Source: Anaerolineae bacterium CG2_30_64_16
GTDB lineage: Bacteria > Chloroflexota > Anaerolineae > CG2-30-64-16
Length of the DNA: 21,814 nt
Assembly: GCA_001871755.1 (NCBI GenBank)
Contig: MNXL01000175.1
Span: 1 to 21,814, forward strand
Reading direction: 5' to 3'
The translations under genes and the position numbers were made by a program. Shown here in pieces: positions 21,054 to 21,814 of the stretch (the stretch's first letter is position 1; each line of letters opens with the position of its first letter). The notes under the pieces were generated by a model that was given only the letters and a program-made list of their open reading frames with translations, did no database searches and was not told the origin of the DNA.

Positions 21054-21814
21054 ATGTCAGACACAAAACTACCCGTTGGCCTGCTGGCCACAAACCAACC
21101 GGACCTGTTTTTCGAGGACAATGCGGTCGGTCGTTTGAAGAAAGAGGTATGGGAAGCGAGCGACGCTGAGATCGATGCGATCCTGGCCGAGTACGGTGTG
21201 CCTGCGCCCGTCGAGTGGGGCAAGCCCGGCGCCTATATCCAGACCACCACCCGCTGGCAGGTCGAAGAGAACCGCAAGAAGAACGACATCGTCTTTATCC
21301 CGGTGGGCTGTACCGAGCTGCATGGCGCACACCTGCCGAGCGCGTCCGACACGCTGTACGTCAGCCAGATCTGCGAGGGCGTGCGGCGCTACACGGCCAG
21401 GCGCGGCGCGGCCGTCAATCTGGCGTTGCCGCCGCTCAACTACGGCGCACATCCCTATCATCACCTGGGCATGCCCGGCACCGTGATCGTGCGCGAACAG
21501 GTGGTGCGCGAGATGATGATCGACGTGATGTTGGGCCTGTGGAACGACGGTTTTCGCAAGCAACTCATCGTCAATAACCACGGCCAGTTGTGGGTGCTGG
21601 AGTCGGCCGTGCAGGAGTTCATGAAGCGCTATCAGCTCCCCGGTATCTTCCGGGTGATCGATTGGCACCGGGGGGTGCGGGAGTTCTTCCGCAGCACCGA
21701 CCGCGGTGGCAAGCTCGACACCAACTTCGTCCACGCCGACGAATCGGAGACCTCCTTGGGGCTGCTGCTGCATCCCGACATGGTAGACATGCGCTACGCG
21801 GTGGACACCGAGGG
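21054..21814 (+). CDS. iolN: 3-dehydro-scyllo-inosose hydrolase (creatininase family), 3' truncated by window end
   Basis: The first 253 codons of a creatininase-family metal hydrolase. In the Thermotoga pathway IolN opens the diketo-inositol ring to 5-dehydro-L-gluconate. Metal-site residues are visible: Glu88 and His90 in VGCTELHGAHLP, Asp99 in SASDTLYVS, His177 in VNNHGQLW, and Glu230/Glu232 in HADESETS. A long N-terminal segment (about residues 1-75, with LLATNQPDLFFEDN) precedes the creatininase core, longer than in creatininase itself and consistent with IolN. The ATG at 21054 has CGGAGGG 8 nt upstream. It lies 37 bp after iolO in the same direction. The frame is open to the last base; the end of the gene is not seen. 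Confidence 0.87.
   Translation, partial: MSDTKLPVGLLATNQPDLFFEDNAVGRLKKEVWEASDAEIDAILAEYGVPAPVEWGKPGAYIQTTTRWQVEENRKKNDIVFIPVGCTELHGAHLPSASDTLYVSQICEGVRRYTARRGAAVNLALPPLNYGAHPYHHLGMPGTVIVREQVVREMMIDVMLGLWNDGFRKQLIVNNHGQLWVLESAVQEFMKRYQLPGIFRVIDWHRGVREFFRSTDRGGKLDTNFVHADESETSLGLLLHPDMVDMRYAVDTE

Overview
This is a GC-rich, densely coding window. It reads as two adjacent carbohydrate-uptake and catabolism loci. The organism is most likely a member of the Chloroflexota (Anaerolineae/Caldilineae-like). That placement is an inference from Pro/Ala/Thr-rich lipoprotein linkers, the mix of CUT1 and CUT2 sugar transporters, and dispersed palindromes and heptamer repeats. No rRNA or housekeeping marker is present to confirm it.

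Region A (1-10435, plus strand) begins inside a CUT1-type (MalE/MalF/MalG/MalK-like) ABC importer: a truncated binding lipoprotein, two permeases and a complete MalK/UgpC-like ATPase. A perfect 15-bp-stem hairpin follows. After it come a lipoprotein of unknown function, a cytosolic protein joining an uncharacterised (VPS62-like) N-terminal domain to a glycerophosphodiester phosphodiesterase (GDPD), and a large cytosolic GH38 alpha-mannosidase. Together they suggest import of a glycosylated compound followed by removal of mannose and cleavage of a glycerophosphodiester.

Region B (10729-16234, minus strand) reads, in order of transcription, as LacI regulator, binding lipoprotein, CUT2 permease, single-domain ATPase, a small HEXXH (zincin-like) lipoprotein, and a universal stress protein.

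Region C (16528-21814, plus strand) reads as a second LacI regulator, then iolM, iolG, iolO and iolN (cut by the window end). These four match the alternative myo-inositol pathway described in Thermotoga maritima: myo-inositol to scyllo-inosose (IolG), to 3-dehydro-scyllo-inosose (IolM), to 5-dehydro-L-gluconate (IolN), to D-tagaturonate (IolO). The classical IolB/C/D/E genes are not in the window. The CUT2 transporter is therefore probably the inositol importer.

The two LacI genes are paralogs with an identical recognition helix. They diverge from a 293-bp control region holding two back-to-back sigma70-type promoters, each with a CACACGTGTG-type palindrome just downstream of its -10 box, and a third palindrome before the second lacI. 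This is the best-resolved regulatory feature of the window.

Other structure worth attention: RNA-type hairpins between binding-protein and permease genes in both transporter operons, a group of nested palindromes sharing a 15-nt-arm design but not sequence, an 18-unit heptamer array that overlaps the iolG stop codon, and the possibility that regions A and C together form a scavenging system for mannosylated glycerophosphoinositol (for example phosphatidylinositol mannosides).
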